Positions 1-11,398 are shown, counted from the stretch's first letter. The stretch is 64,000 nucleotides of DNA from Anaeramoeba flamelloides (GCA_027625915.1 JANTQA010000026.1:4464001-4528000); one strand, 5' to 3'. The notes: generated from the letters alone by a model not told the origin. Made by a program: numbers and translations.

Positions 1-2
1 TA

Positions 3-526
3 GATTTATCAATAAATCAGTCACAAATTTCTTACAAATTAATATCCATTCACTACGATTAATTTATAAAACTGAAGTATACAAAAATTGATCTCGCTAG
101 ATTAAAAGTATACCGAAGAAAATATAAATTTATTGAAAAATTAGATTTCTTAAATTTAAAAAAATTAAAAACGGTACTAAATTTTCGAACACTGGAAAAT
201 GAAAATATTAATTGGTATACTGAGGAATTAAAATTTTTAGATTTTGAATTAAAAGTTTTTCGATTAATCAAATTGGAAAATTCAACTAGTTGGAAAGTTC
301 AACAATATCTAAAAATTATAAAACAACAAAATTGCAATTTCAAAAAACAAAAATATTTAAACTGGAAAACTTCAAAAACAATTCTAAAATTTCGAAATTT
401 TACTAATTGTTTAAATAGGTACTCTTATGTAACAAGCAAAAATAAAAATAAAAATTGTGATTTATGTATAGAAAAGTGTAATATTGATATCATTTTAGAC
501 TTTGATCATTTGTTATGGGATCGTGT
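3..526 (+). mobile_element. 3' end of a decayed LINE (non-LTR retrotransposon)
   Basis: An almost open frame runs in from the left edge of the window, with one in-frame stop at about 60-62. It encodes the region that follows the reverse transcriptase domain in LINE ORF2-type proteins. The pattern is Trp-x-Thr-Ser, a hydrophobic-basic stretch, Leu-Asn-Arg-Tyr-x-Tyr, then Cys-x2-Cys and His-Leu-Leu-Trp-Asp, which matches the C-terminal zinc-knuckle layout of LINEs. The final Cys expected after Trp-Asp is lost, because a hairpin repeat begins there. A second remnant near 47.4-47.6 kb carries the same Trp-x-Ser-Ser ... Leu-Asn-Arg-Tyr signature, which supports one family. The polymerase core would lie outside the window. 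It appears dead because of the stop and the disrupted C-terminus. Confidence 0.7.
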
Positions 527-538
527 CGTCAAGTGCCT

Positions 539-611
539 AGCTTTTCCATAATTTAAAAGAATGATATAAAATCAAAAATTTTACTCAATTCTTTTGAATT
601 CTGGAAAAGCT
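539..611. repeat. Hairpin repeat, family B, copy 1
   Basis: Two 24-nt arms (539-562 and 588-611) are near-perfect reverse complements around the core AGCTTTTCCA...AAAAGAAT, with a 25-nt spacer. It interrupts the C-terminus of the LINE remnant. Related hairpins lie at about 10.31-10.39 kb and 10.55-10.63 kb, with single arms at 931-954 and possibly 12467-12498. This looks like a small non-autonomous foldback or MITE-like family. No clear target duplication was identified. Confidence 0.6.
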
Positions 612-892
612 AACGGCGGTTTTTTTTAATTTTTGAAATAAACAGAAAATTAAATAATTTTTCGTTTTCTTTCTTAAATTAAAAAAAAACCTAACGACGT
701 TCCGTCCTTGAAAAAAATCGAAAAATCTGGATATATGAATTTTATAAAAAAAATAAAAAAATTAATAATATCTCTGGTAATATTAATAAAAAGAATTCAT
801 CATGTATATTATCATTAGTAAGTGATAACAAAATTTGTGATTCTTTAATATAATTTCTAAATAAAAGTTTAGAAATTAGGAGAAGTTCCGGA

Positions 893-954
893 GAGTGCCG
901 TAGAGTGTCGTAGAGTGTCGTAGAGTGCCTAGCTTTTCCAGAATTTAAAAGAAT
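893..954 (+). repeat. 10-bp tandem repeat plus a family B half-hairpin
   Basis: About three to four units of TAGAGTGTCG lie in tandem, directly followed by GTGCCTAGCTTTTCCAG and the rest of one family B arm (931-954). The same GTGCCTAGC lead-in precedes the arm at 539, so the two stretches are direct copies. No second arm follows here. Confidence 0.55.
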
Positions 955-1342
955 GACAAAAAATAATTTTGTTTTTAAAAATTATGTTTTTTTTTCTTTT
1001 TTTGGAACTTCAGAAAACTTTTTGAAAGACTGAGTTTTGTAGATCTTTATGTTTTTTCAAATTTAGTATTCTTGAATTTCGATTAATTTAAGAACGAATT
1101 TTGTTTAATTTTCTCTAAAAAATGAATTAAAATTTCTAATACAATTATCATTGTCTTTTGATCAAGATGAGTCTGCTTAATTTGAGAAGAGATTAAAAAA
1201 AGTGATTATAGTCCTTTCACATTTGCTATTTTATGTTTTATTCCTAATGACATGAAAATTGTTACTTTGAGTTTACTCGTCCTTTTTTCATTGAACCCTT
1301 TTGATAACATTAATCGAGATTTAGTATCTTTTGTTTTATCTA

Positions 1343-1879
1343 AACTCCAATTCAAAATTTTTAACACACCAAAATTCAATTTTTGAAAAAAAAATCTTAA
1401 TTAATCAATTCTCGAAAAAATACCAAATTATATCCATTCACTAATTGAAATTTTAACAATTGCTTATAAATTACAATACCTCACAAAACAAAAAATAGAT
1501 AATTATTAATACTAATAAATTATCGGTTTGTTAAAAATTTTGGAGAGATGAAAACAAAAAAATACATTGTTAAATGTGTTTAAATTCTATTAGGAATATT
1601 GATCGATCAAATGATTAGACACCATCAACTAATTTTATTTGAGATATTCTATTTTGAACAACTCAACTTTAACTTAATATCAACTGTTCGAAAAAAATAT
1701 TTTGATCGAACAAAACAAGTTACGTAATTCAAAAAATCAAATGAAACCAAAAAATCAAAAGATGAAAAAAATGAAATTCATATTTTACAAAAATCAAAAT
1801 TATTTCCAATTTCAATGAAATTGTATTATTGTAATTGTTTGGACAGTTTTAACTGTGTGAAAAAATTTGAATTTTAGTT
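1343..1879. mobile_element. Family A inverted-repeat element (MITE-like), copy 1
   Basis: This 537-bp element is bounded by imperfect terminal inverted repeats of about 28 bp. The left end reads AACTCCAATTCAAA, and the right end is the complement of AACTAAAATTCAAA. TA dinucleotides flank it at 1341-1342 and 1880-1881. It contains no coding frame. A colinear copy lies at 57694-58229, and a reverse-complement copy split by a LINE lies at 46736-48225. TA flanks and lack of coding capacity fit a non-autonomous Tc1/mariner-type DNA element, but the superfamily is inference. Confidence 0.7.
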
Positions 1880-2672
1880 TAGTAAACTCCAAAAAGAGAA
1901 TCTATTAAAGGGGCTTGTTAGTGGTGTTCAATTTAAACTTTACCCTTGAAAATAACAATTTCTAATAAGCAAAAGTAACAAATTTTAAATTTATTCTTAG
2001 CAAAATTAAAATCAAGAAAGCTCAATTCTATTTACCTTAAGATTATTCCCTAAATTATTTTTGGTTTTGGTGGAATTTTTCTTTTAATATCAATATCCAA
2101 ATCGGAAAAAATATTTATTTTTCAAAATTTGTAAAAAATAAATTATAAGGTATATATAAGCACAAAGTAAAATTTGAATAAATAAAGGGAATAATATCTT
2201 CAATTTGTAAACTAAAATCATTCATTAAAAAAAAAAAAATCATTTCTGACAAATAATTCAAAATTTTTAAAAAACAAAAAAATTATTATAAAACACAAGA
2301 ATAAATTTTTCTGATTTTTGTGATATTTCCAAAAATTACAAATTGTAAATTACATCTTTTTTATCCCATTTTAAATTTTATTAAAGTTATTTCATATTAT
2401 AATTCTATCAATTTATTCTGAAATAATCCATTTAAAGTTGTTCTAAATAGTTTAAAAATAGAAACAACCAAAATTTTGACACATTCAATTTTTTAGACAA
2501 TTATGGAAAAATTTTCATTTTAAATGGAGGTTGATTGTTTTCATATTATGACTTTAACTCAATATTTTCTGAAAGATATAAAAGAATATTGTTTTCACAT
2601 TAAAAAATTTTTAATTAATCTATATTAAAATAATTTTTTTTAATAATAAAATAAATAAATAAATAAATAAAG

Positions 2673-5636
2673 GTTGTTCGAGGAGAACAATATAGTTATC
2701 CAGCTGATGTATATTCTTACGCAATTATTTTATGGGAATTACTAACGAGAAAAAAACCATTCACTGGTTTGATGCAATCGCAGATATTAAGTTTACATTT
2801 TTATGACCGTGAAAGGATATCTCTACAATCCATGGTTCAAAGAAGACCCGTAATCCCAAAAAATCTTGATTCGGATTTAATTAATTTAATTAGAAAATGC
2901 TGGAGTGAAAATCCAGACGAAAGACCAAGTTTTGAAAATATTTTTACAACCTTAAATCAAATTATTGAAAAAATGATCAAAAATGGAAATGAAAATGGAA
3001 ATGAAAATGAAAATGAAAATGAAAATAAAAATTTAATACAAAGTAATCTTTCAAAATATTTTACTAAAAATTCAAAATTTAAAAATAATGAAGAATTTCT
3101 TCAAATATTTAATAAGCAAATGAACAACAGAATTTTATATATAGATGAAGAAAAAATTGGAATGGAGATCGAAAATGAAAATGAAAATGAAAATGAAAAT
3201 GAAAATGAAAATGAAAATGAAAATGAAAATGAAAATGAAAATGAAAATGAAAATGAAAAGGAAAGGGAAAAGAAAAAGGCAAAGGCAAAAGAAAAAGATA
3301 AAAAGAACAATTATTTTTCATCAATAAACGAAGCATTAAAAAATGCACAAAGTGGAGACATTATTGAACTAAACTCTGGCATTTATTCTATTGAAGGATT
3401 TGATATCACCATTCCTGGAATTAGAATAAGAGGAAAAAATGGTGTAGCAGCAGATTCAATTATACTTGAGTGCACCAACGAAAGGTCTACATTTTCTTTT
3501 AAAGCGATGAATTGCGGATTATTTGGAATCACTATTAAATCGAATTGTAAAAAGCAATCAAATTATGGACTAATCGAAGTTTTGGAAGGTAATACTATAA
3601 TCTCTGGATGCTTTATCAAAGGCAATGAGCAAGATTATGGAACTTCATGCATTTTAGTCCGCGGTCCAAAATCAAACCCAATTATCAAGAATAATGTTTT
3701 AACGGGGTGTACTTATGGTTTAGCTATTTATGACGAATGTAAATGCTTTATTGAGGGGAATGATATTATTGATAATAAAAATTGTGGAATTTTCTTTTCG
3801 AATTCCAAAACTTGTTTAATCAAGCAAAATTTAATTACTAAAAATGAAGAAGAAGGAATTTTCATTACTACATCTGATTTAATCAACATCCATGAAAATA
3901 ATGTTAGTAATAATAGGAAAAATGGAATTAAAATGATCGCATCCAAAGTTTCCATAAAATCAAATAGTATTAGCGAGAATTTGGAAAATGGTATACTTTT
4001 ATTAAACGAAACAAATGGCATAATCTCTGGCAATTTAATTTCTAAAAATAATGATAAGGGTGTAATAATTGCATCTAGATCAAATCCGAAAGTAATTAAG
4101 AACCGAATTATTTCAAATAAAATCGGTATTGAGATCAGAGAAAACGTTAATGGGCTAATTAAACTCAATAAAATATTCAATAATTTAGAAACATCCATTT
4201 TACAGCACCACAAAACAACAAAAATTATAATCACTGAAAATAATATTAAAAAAATTGAATCACAAAATGGGTTTGGGTATGGTATTGGCGATGGCGAATA
4301 TTATGACGATGACGACGACGACGACGAAAAGGAAAAAATCCCAATGAAGGGCATCTCTGTTAGAAGAGATGGGAAAAGGGAAATTATAGTAAATCATAAA
4401 GGGAAAGATACAGCCTTCTTAACGATTTCCTCTGCAATTGAAAAAAGTAAAAGCGGTGACATCATCAAAATTAAGCCAGGCGTTTACAAAGAAAGGATCA
4501 TAATTACAAAAAACGATCTAGAATTATTTGGCTCCATTAAAAAAAAAAATAATAATCGGGTGATTATTCAAAATAATACAGAAAAAAATACTTTATCCTT
4601 CCAAGCACGTTCAGGAATTATTTCGAATATCAATTTCCAAAAATCCAGCCGGAAATCTAAAACTATAGAGATAATATCTGGCGAATTATTATTACAAAAC
4701 TGTGACATTAGTGGTATCGGCTCTTCCTGCATCGAAATTAAAAACAGCGCCAACCCAAAGATCCGAGATTGTAAAATTCATAATGGTAATATTGGGATTA
4801 ACATTTCTCAGAACTCTAAAGCTACTATTCAAAGATGTGCAATTTTTGAAAATGAAAATCAAGGTATCCAAATAGATGATAATTGCCAAATCAACATTTT
4901 GAATTGTAAACTTTTTAAAAATGGGAAAGGTGGCATATCAATACACGACCGCTCCACGGGCCTAATCAAAAAGTGTGATATTGCCTTTAATAACTCAAAT
5001 GGGATATTGATTAATAATAAGGCCAACCCCGTCGTTGAATCTAACAAAATCCATCATAATCATCAGGACGGATGCCATATTTTAGAAAGCAGCTTTGGGA
5101 AGTTAATTAAAAATGAAATTTATAATAATGGTAACTCTGGAATAACCTGTAAAAATTTTTCTAATCCCAAAATAATTAAAAACGTCATCTATTCAAATTC
5201 ACAGATGGGGATTTTTCTTTTAAACAATAGCCAAGGATACTTTAAAAAAAATGAAATTTATAGCAATTCGCTATCAGGAATACAAACCAGAGTAGACACT
5301 AATTCCATCTTTGAGGAAAATAAAATTCATCACAATTATAATTGTGGTTTAACAGTCAGCCAAAAATCCCATGACACCTTTAAAAGAAATGAATTTTTTT
5401 TAAACCAATCAAGAGGAATCGATATAGACACAGGCGCTAATCCCTTAATTGAATCAAATAATATTTATGAAAATAAAAAGGGAGGAGTGTTTATTAATAG
5501 AAATGGCACAGGCGTTTTGAAATCAAACATAATACATAAAAATAGTCGAGTGCAGGTTTTAATTAAAAAGGGTTGTTTACCAAAATTATTAAGCAATGTG
5601 ATACCTTCTGGTGGATTAATAGATCAAAATGATTAA
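2673..5636 (+). CDS. Protein kinase C-lobe fused to a two-block right-handed beta-helix protein (5' incomplete)
   Basis: The open frame begins directly after a candidate 3' splice site (AAAG at 2669-2672, behind an AAAT microsatellite). It first reads the end of a protein kinase: the segment after the APE motif, Ala-Asp-Val-Tyr-Ser-Tyr-Ala-Ile-Ile-Leu-Trp-Glu (subdomain IX) and Cys-Trp-x4-Pro-x2-Arg-Pro-Ser-Phe (subdomain XI). These are typical of tyrosine-kinase-like (TKL) kinases. From this exon start, residues of about 166-195 are an Asn-Glu repeat. Two parallel beta-helix blocks follow, at about 213-525 and 577-980. Each opens with an Ala-x-Ser/Asn-Gly-Asp-Ile-Ile ... Pro-Gly-x-Tyr motif, then many short Asn-Gly-Ile repeats. 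An Asp-rich linker at about 4300-4326 separates them. No N-lobe, HRD or DFG motif is visible upstream in the window, so the gene is either a fragment or has exons beyond a very long intron. The substrate is unknown. Confidence 0.8.
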   Translation, partial: VVRGEQYSYPADVYSYAIILWELLTRKKPFTGLMQSQILSLHFYDRERISLQSMVQRRPVIPKNLDSDLINLIRKCWSENPDERPSFENIFTTLNQIIEKMIKNGNENGNENENENENKNLIQSNLSKYFTKNSKFKNNEEFLQIFNKQMNNRILYIDEEKIGMEIENENENENENENENENENENENENENENEKEREKKKAKAKEKDKKNNYFSSINEALKNAQSGDIIELNSGIYSIEGFDITIPGIRIRGKNGVAADSIILECTNERSTFSFKAMNCGLFGITIKSNCKKQSNYGLIEVLEGNTIISGCFIKGNEQDYGTSCILVRGPKSNPIIKNNVLTGCTYGLAIYDECKCFIEGNDIIDNKNCGIFFSNSKTCLIKQNLITKNEEEGIFITTSDLINIHENNVSNNRKNGIKMIASKVSIKSNSISENLENGILLLNETNGIISGNLISKNNDKGVIIASRSNPKVIKNRIISNKIGIEIRENVNGLIKLNKIFNNLETSILQHHKTTKIIITENNIKKIESQNGFGYGIGDGEYYDDDDDDDEKEKIPMKGISVRRDGKREIIVNHKGKDTAFLTISSAIEKSKSGDIIKIKPGVYKERIIITKNDLELFGSIKKKNNNRVIIQNNTEKNTLSFQARSGIISNINFQKSSRKSKTIEIISGELLLQNCDISGIGSSCIEIKNSANPKIRDCKIHNGNIGINISQNSKATIQRCAIFENENQGIQIDDNCQINILNCKLFKNGKGGISIHDRSTGLIKKCDIAFNNSNGILINNKANPVVESNKIHHNHQDGCHILESSFGKLIKNEIYNNGNSGITCKNFSNPKIIKNVIYSNSQMGIFLLNNSQGYFKKNEIYSNSLSGIQTRVDTNSIFEENKIHHNYNCGLTVSQKSHDTFKRNEFFLNQSRGIDIDTGANPLIESNNIYENKKGGVFINRNGTGVLKSNIIHKNSRVQVLIKKGCLPKLLSNVIPSGGLIDQND
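3171..3256 (+). repeat. In-frame GAAAAT microsatellite
   Basis: About 14 copies of GAAAAT lie within the kinase/beta-helix gene and encode alternating Glu and Asn. The 6-bp unit keeps the frame when the copy number changes. A shorter block of the same kind lies at about 2988-3027. Confidence 0.9.
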
Positions 5637-5815
5637 TGATGATATATATATATATATATATTTGTGTGTGTGTGTGTGTGTGGATGTGTATATTTTTTTA
5701 GTATATATGTATGTGTTTGTAGAGATGTTTGTTAGTGTGGGTGTGGGTGTGTGTGTTGATGTGTATATATTTTTAATATATATATATATATGTATGTATT
5801 TATATGTATGTATAT
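5637..5815. repeat. TA and TG dinucleotide tracts
   Basis: Directly after the stop codon of the beta-helix gene lie runs of TA, then TG, then mixed TATG/TGTA repeats. This is simple-sequence DNA with no gene. Confidence 0.85.
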
Positions 5816-7351
5816 ATATGAGTGGATTTATTTCACCATGTATGTATGTATATTCCCGAAATTGTATTTATTTTATTTTTTATTTTAGGAAGCTATATTT
5901 GATTGTGTTTATTAATACATTTAGATAATTATGTTAAAAAAACATGATTTAATTACTGATAAATTTATTATAAACAAATTTTGAATTTTGATTAATTAGT
6001 TATATTACATTAATTTTAATCTTAAATAAAATAGATTTAATCAAAACCCAATTTATTTTTTTATGGAGAACAAAAAAATTATCATTAATTATTTTTATTT
6101 TCCTACAACAGTTTCAAGTTTAAAATGAATTATTCCTTACAATTTTTTTTGTACAAATTTTGTCCTATTTGGAGATTGATATCAAAAGAAAAGTCTCATC
6201 AAAACCAAGAAATAATTTAGGAGATCAACTTGGGGTAAATAAACTATAAGCTTTCTTTATTTTAAATTTTGTTATTAATAAATTTACGATATGAAGCCTT
6301 TCCGTATTTAGAAACTGTTTTTTTTTCAATAGTAAAGTTTAAATTTAATCATTATGAACAAATTCCTTTCATCAGTTCTTCTCTTTTTGGAGTTATTATT
6401 ATAAAAAAATTGATAAAAAATCACAGTTAATGTTAATATTCCAAAAGAGTTAAAGGGAGTATTCACCAAAAAGTCAAATTTTTCACTTTTTAAATATTTG
6501 AAAGAAGATTAGAAAACATCATTTTTTACTTTGGCTGTGGGAATAGTTGCTTTTTAGTATTTACAGTAATTGGTGGAAGAACAATATATTATTTTTTTTT
6601 ACACATATAAAACCCAAAGCCACAATAGAATGTTAAGTTGATTTGTTTAATCTACTTTGAGAAATGTTAAATGGTTTAAATTTTATTCTTATCTCAACAT
6701 TTGATTGTGGAATTTTTATTTTATTGCTCAAAAAAAAAAATAAATAAATTGTTTTTCAAGGTAGGTACTTTGAATAATCAAAATCAAACAAAACTACAAA
6801 TAAATAAACAAGAAAGATTTAAGATCCAATTAAAAATTTTGTATAAAAAAGTTAAAGTTTTGACTTCTGTTATAAGATTCTTATTTTAATTGGGCTTACT
6901 CTAAAATTTAAAAGGAACAATGTGTAGTTAGATCATTAAAAAAAATAAAAAAAAAGATCTTAAACAATCTTTAGATCGATCATTTTTTGTTAAACCTTTT
7001 TGTGAAATATTTTACATTTGGGCTGCTCTTTTTAAGAAATGATTTGGGCTCATAAATGGTTTTAAATAAAAGAGAATTATAAATAGAGAATGGGTTTAAG
7101 TATATCTATTATATAAGGTATTTCTATTAGTATTAAATCTAATATAATTATAAGTTGAGATTCAAGGATTATTCTTTAATTGATTGTTATTGTCGATGTA
7201 AACGTTCAGCCAACCAACCAACTGGGTCTAAAACTAAAAGAAAATTATCTTTTGATTTGATCAAAAGTTTAATTTCTTTTTTTTGGTTTATTTTTCAAAA
7301 TTAATTGCTTTTTTTTTCAAGATCTTTGTATTTTATCCATAAATTATTTTT

Positions 7352-7990
7352 CTAATTAAACTCTTTTTCAAGTATTGTGACTCACCTGAAATAATCCAAT
7401 GAAAAAAAATTATCTTTTAGTTTTCAAGAACAATTAATAACTAAATCTGATTTGTAATTCACTTTTAAATCATTCGAAATATATACAAACATGATATATT
7501 AAAAATTAAAGAAAAAATAAAACCAAAAACTAAAATAAAGTGAGTCACAATTTTTGAAATGAGCATTACTAATTTTTATTCACTGGACTTTAACTGAGAA
7601 AAAAGTTGAACAACAAGATTTTTTGTGAATAATTAAATTCATTTTTAAATGATATTATAGAGTTAAAATTTTCATAGTGATTATTGGTATTTGTGAAGAT
7701 CTTTTTTTTTTCAACATGATCTTTTTTAAAAAAAAAACGAAAAAAAATAAAAAAAAAAGAAATCAAAAAAAAAGAAAAAGAAAAAATTTTCAAAAAAAAT
7801 AAGAAAAGAAAAGCAAACACAAAAGAAAAATAAAAATATGAAAAAGTAAAACAAAAATTTGCAAAATTAGAAAAAATGATTATGATCCAATCATTTGAAA
7901 ATATTTTTTTGATAAGAATACTGGATTAAACCCTCAAAACATCTTCAATAAACATTATGAAGTGAGTTAAAATTTTTGAAAAATATTTTA
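7352..7990. mobile_element. Family D-related element, copy 1
   Basis: This stretch is colinear with 18212-18835 and partly with 22651-23160. All share a left block reading TTGTGACTCACCTGAAAT, an inverted version of it about 170 bp further in (GTGAGTCACAATTTTTGAAA at 7541-7560), and a third version near the right edge (at about 7961). Poly-purine internal sequence encodes nothing. The outer GGGACTA end and TTAA flanks of the 18.2-kb copy are not visible here, so this copy is diverged or truncated. Confidence 0.6.
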
Positions 7991-9382
7991 GTTGAAATTT
8001 ATGTGAAGGATAGAATTTGAATTATTTTTTAATCTGGTATTGAGACAAACATTGTAATTTGGAATTTTATTTCCTCTTTATTGAATTTTACAATTCCAAA
8101 TAATTAGTTACATTTTATTAAAATTAGGTATTGAAATAAAAATGATAAATTAGTATTACACTGTGAAAATAATAACAATTATGAATTCAAAGGGGTTTTT
8201 AAAATTTATAAAATATTGAATTAAAAAGATGGAACAAGTAATAGAACAAATTTTTTTTTTATTTTATTTTTCTGGTATCTTTTTTTTAATATTTTTGAGT
8301 TAAAGTTGAGTAAATATTTTCAAAAAGTTGTAAATAACTTTAATAATAGTAAAAAAGTTATCAATAATGATAGATTTATATTTATTAAAATTCAAAAGAA
8401 TTTTCTTCTAAATATTTGATGATACATTTATCAGATAAGAATAAAGAGTAGTTTTATTTTATTAATAATTGATAAGATACTAAAAAAGTTAAATAAGAAG
8501 AAAAAAGAATTAAATTCATTAACAAAAAAATTGTTAAATAATATTAAAAATTATATTACAAAACATAATGAATTACCTTTTAATAGAAGATATGACACGA
8601 TTAAATAAAAATTACTATAAGAAAGACCAATAAACACAAAAATTCTCTTTTCTAAAATAGAATTTTGAAAAACAATAATTTTTATTATAATTATTTTTTT
8701 GAGATCATTAGACTGCTTGGATTTTTGAAATATTTACCACATAAATCATAAATATTTAATTACTAAATATTATATAAATAAAATCTGTAAATATAAAGTA
8801 AATTTATTTCGCCTCAGATCTCAAAAAAATAATATCCAAAAAAAAATAAATTAATTTCTAAAAATTTGATTTTTTTTTATCTTAATTCTCTGAAATTAAA
8901 ATTGTAGATATTAATAAAATTGAAGTTATTTTATTTTTTTAAAAAAAAATTTTTTTGGGGGATTTAGATCTTAATAGGACTAATATAATCTTTAATAAAC
9001 TCCAATTTTTGTGTATTATAGTGGTTTTTATTGTATTAATAATCTATTATATGTAAATAACAAGTTAAATTCAAAATAGTAGTTCAAATTTCTTTAATAA
9101 GACAATTTAAAATGGAAAAAGTGAAATTGCTAGAATCCTTTTTTGATATCCACTTAAAATATAATACTGAATTTTCTTGTTAAAAACCAAATTAGTAGGT
9201 ATTAGTTATTTTAATTCACTTTTCAGAAAAAAATCCTTTAATTAAAAAGAATGAATCCATAAACACTAAATTTCAAAAAAAACAAAAAAAAAATCTTTTA
9301 CAACATTTCTTTCTGAAAAAAGTTTTCATGATTCGATAAAAATAAAAAACATAATTTTTTTTTATAAATTAAAATTTTTATA

Positions 9383-9572
9383 CAGTCAGTTCCACTTTAA
9401 GGCACTAACTTTCAAATAAAATTTAAGATACAAAATAAATCACAAATTAAAGTTTATTTTTTGAAATTTTTTTACAAATTATTTAACTAGAATTTGAAAA
9501 ATGTGCCTTAATTTGAGATTTTTTTGAATCTTAAATCTACTTCCAAATTTGTGTCTCAAGGATTGAACTGAA
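9383..9572. mobile_element. Family C MITE (mariner-like ends), copy 1
   Basis: The left end reads CAGTCAGTTCCACTTTAAGG after TA (9381-9382). The right end is its diverged complement. Internal sequence also folds on itself through a TTTAAGRCACAAA-like subterminal motif and its complement near 9500. Length is about 190 bp with no coding capacity. CAGT ends with TA flanks fit the Tc1/mariner superfamily. Other copies lie at 23243-23438, 36663-36859 and (truncated) 41749-41870. Confidence 0.7.
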
Positions 9573-9999
9573 TTTATTATTTAGTTTTATTTCTCATTTT
9601 CTTTTGGGAAAAAATAAATCATTTGCTTTATTTGTATTAATGTTTTCTGATAAATTGAATTTAATAACAAAAATTCCAACAATCGAAATAGATTCTCAAT
9701 TCAATAATATATAAAATAATAAATAATTTGAGTATAAATTCAAATAATAAAAATAAAACCTAAAAAAGTTTAAATACTTTATTTTTTTTGTATCTTCATA
9801 TCTGGTTGGATAAATAAAGCCTCTTATAATTTAATTATGAAAAAGATGATAATATTTTTAATTAAATTATTTCACATTTTTAAGAAAAAGGGGATTTTTA
9901 AAATGATTTGTAAATTCAATTATTTAAACCTTTTTATAGATTAAACTATTATATCTGTTGAAAATCTTTTTCTTAAGAGGAAATGGCATTGATATCTCG

Positions 10000-10035
10000 A
10001 AAATAAAAATAAAAATAAAAATAAAAATAAAAATA
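10000..10035. repeat. AAAAAT microsatellite
   Basis: About six tandem copies of a hexamer, AAAAAT in one register, in gene-free DNA. Confidence 0.85.
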
Positions 10036-10305
10036 AAGAACTGGTGTTGATCAAAATATATTAAACAAGAATTTTTTGTTAAAAACTATGTAATAAATTA
10101 ATTCAGTAAGGATCAAGAATTTACAAAAAAAAATTGAAATTGATTCGAAAATTTAAATTTTAAATTTATAGATTAAATAATCTTCTTATTTTTAGGCAAA
10201 AATAATTTGAAAATATAAATATTACCATTAAAAACGATTCAACTTCTTTATTAGATCCAGTGTATAATAAAAAAAAATTGAATCTTTGAAAAAAATTTGG
10301 AAAGT

Positions 10306-10393
10306 GGCTAGGTTTTCAAGAATTTAAAAGAATTGATTAAATTAAAAGATTAAACCCAATTCTTTTAATTGTTTAATTTAAAAAAAAGCTAAC
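10306..10393. repeat. Hairpin repeat, family B, copy 3
   Basis: The left arm contains GAATTTAAAAGAATT and the right arm contains AATTCTTTTAATT, followed by AAAAGCTAAC as in copy 1. The arms are more diverged than at 539-611. Confidence 0.5.
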
Positions 10394-10552
10394 TAAGGTT
10401 TTTTTGACTTTTTGTTCTTGTTACGAAAATCTATTGATTTTCTAGTCAAACACAATCTCAAGAAAAACTCACAGCTATTTTTTATATTACAAGAAATAAA
10501 CTAAAAATTATAAAAATTTTCGTTTTATTCTATGATTAATAAAAGACATACC

Positions 10553-10626
10553 AAAATTTTCCATAATTTAAAAGAATGGGGATAAATCTCTGATTTTACT
10601 CTATTCTTTTGAAATCTGGAAAAGCT
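10553..10626. repeat. Hairpin repeat, family B, copy 4
   Basis: Left arm TTTTCCATAATTTAAAAGAA and right arm at 10603-10626 are reverse complements with one or two mismatches. The same core sequence occurs at 539-611. Confidence 0.6.
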
Positions 10627-11342
10627 TGAGAAATAAGAGCAACTAAAAACTCCTCCCTTAAATTACAAGAAAATAAATAAATTAATCACTTTTTATGAGC
10701 TAAAAATTCACATCAAAAACAATCCTTTTGATCAAAAATTTTTTGTGTTAAGTACCCAAAATTGCTCACTTGAAGGAAGTAATCTATTTTAACAAAACTT
10801 TAATATCTAAATCTAAGTAACATAATTTTCATAAAGATTTTTGGAAAATAAAAAAATCCCTCTTTCAAAATTGGAAATAAGTCACCAATCCTAAAACGTA
10901 AAAAGTCCAACAAAAATTAATCGAACTGAATTCCAAAATAACATTGTTTAGCTGTAACTTTACTCTTTCAGCTACTCATTTTCAAAAAGTTGAAAGTAAA
11001 TTTTGTTCTATTCCGAATTCAAGCAAAAGGACTTTCTTCAAAACTTTTTTATATGGTTCAATTATCATAACTTTCATAGTCCTTGAAAAAGAATTCGATC
11101 ATGAAATAAAAACAATTCAAATTCTTTTCGTTAAAAACAAAAGAGGGTATTTTTGAAATGATCGATAAAAAAAATTAAATTGTTCGAAAAATATGAAATA
11201 ATTTAAACCCCAAAGTTGTTACCAAAAAGAATGAGAAATAAAATAATCAAAACCGTCATTGATTTCCATCCCAAATCAGGTTCGAAAAAAAAGAATTTCT
11301 TTCATTTTTTATACTTGTTTTGTAGTTTTTTTTCTTTTCATT

Positions 11343-11381
<39 letters not shown>

Positions 11382-11398
11382 TCTTTTCTCCAAACAAA

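Larger units (their letters stand above)
5816..11398. other. Gene-poor interval with short mobile elements
   Basis: No convincing gene is present. The interval holds one copy of the family D internal block (about 7352-7990), one family C element (9383-9572), two family B hairpins (about 10306-10393 and 10553-10626) and an AAAAAT microsatellite at 10000-10035. The rest is A/T homopolymer-rich sequence. Confidence 0.6.

Noticed and set aside
3101-3348. Open frames over the GAAAAT tract on both strands
   Set aside because: A hexamer repeat without stops opens all frames; only the beta-helix frame is supported by flanking domains.
10944-11156. 70-codon plus-strand open frame
   Set aside because: No recognisable motif and it overlaps ordinary intergenic composition.
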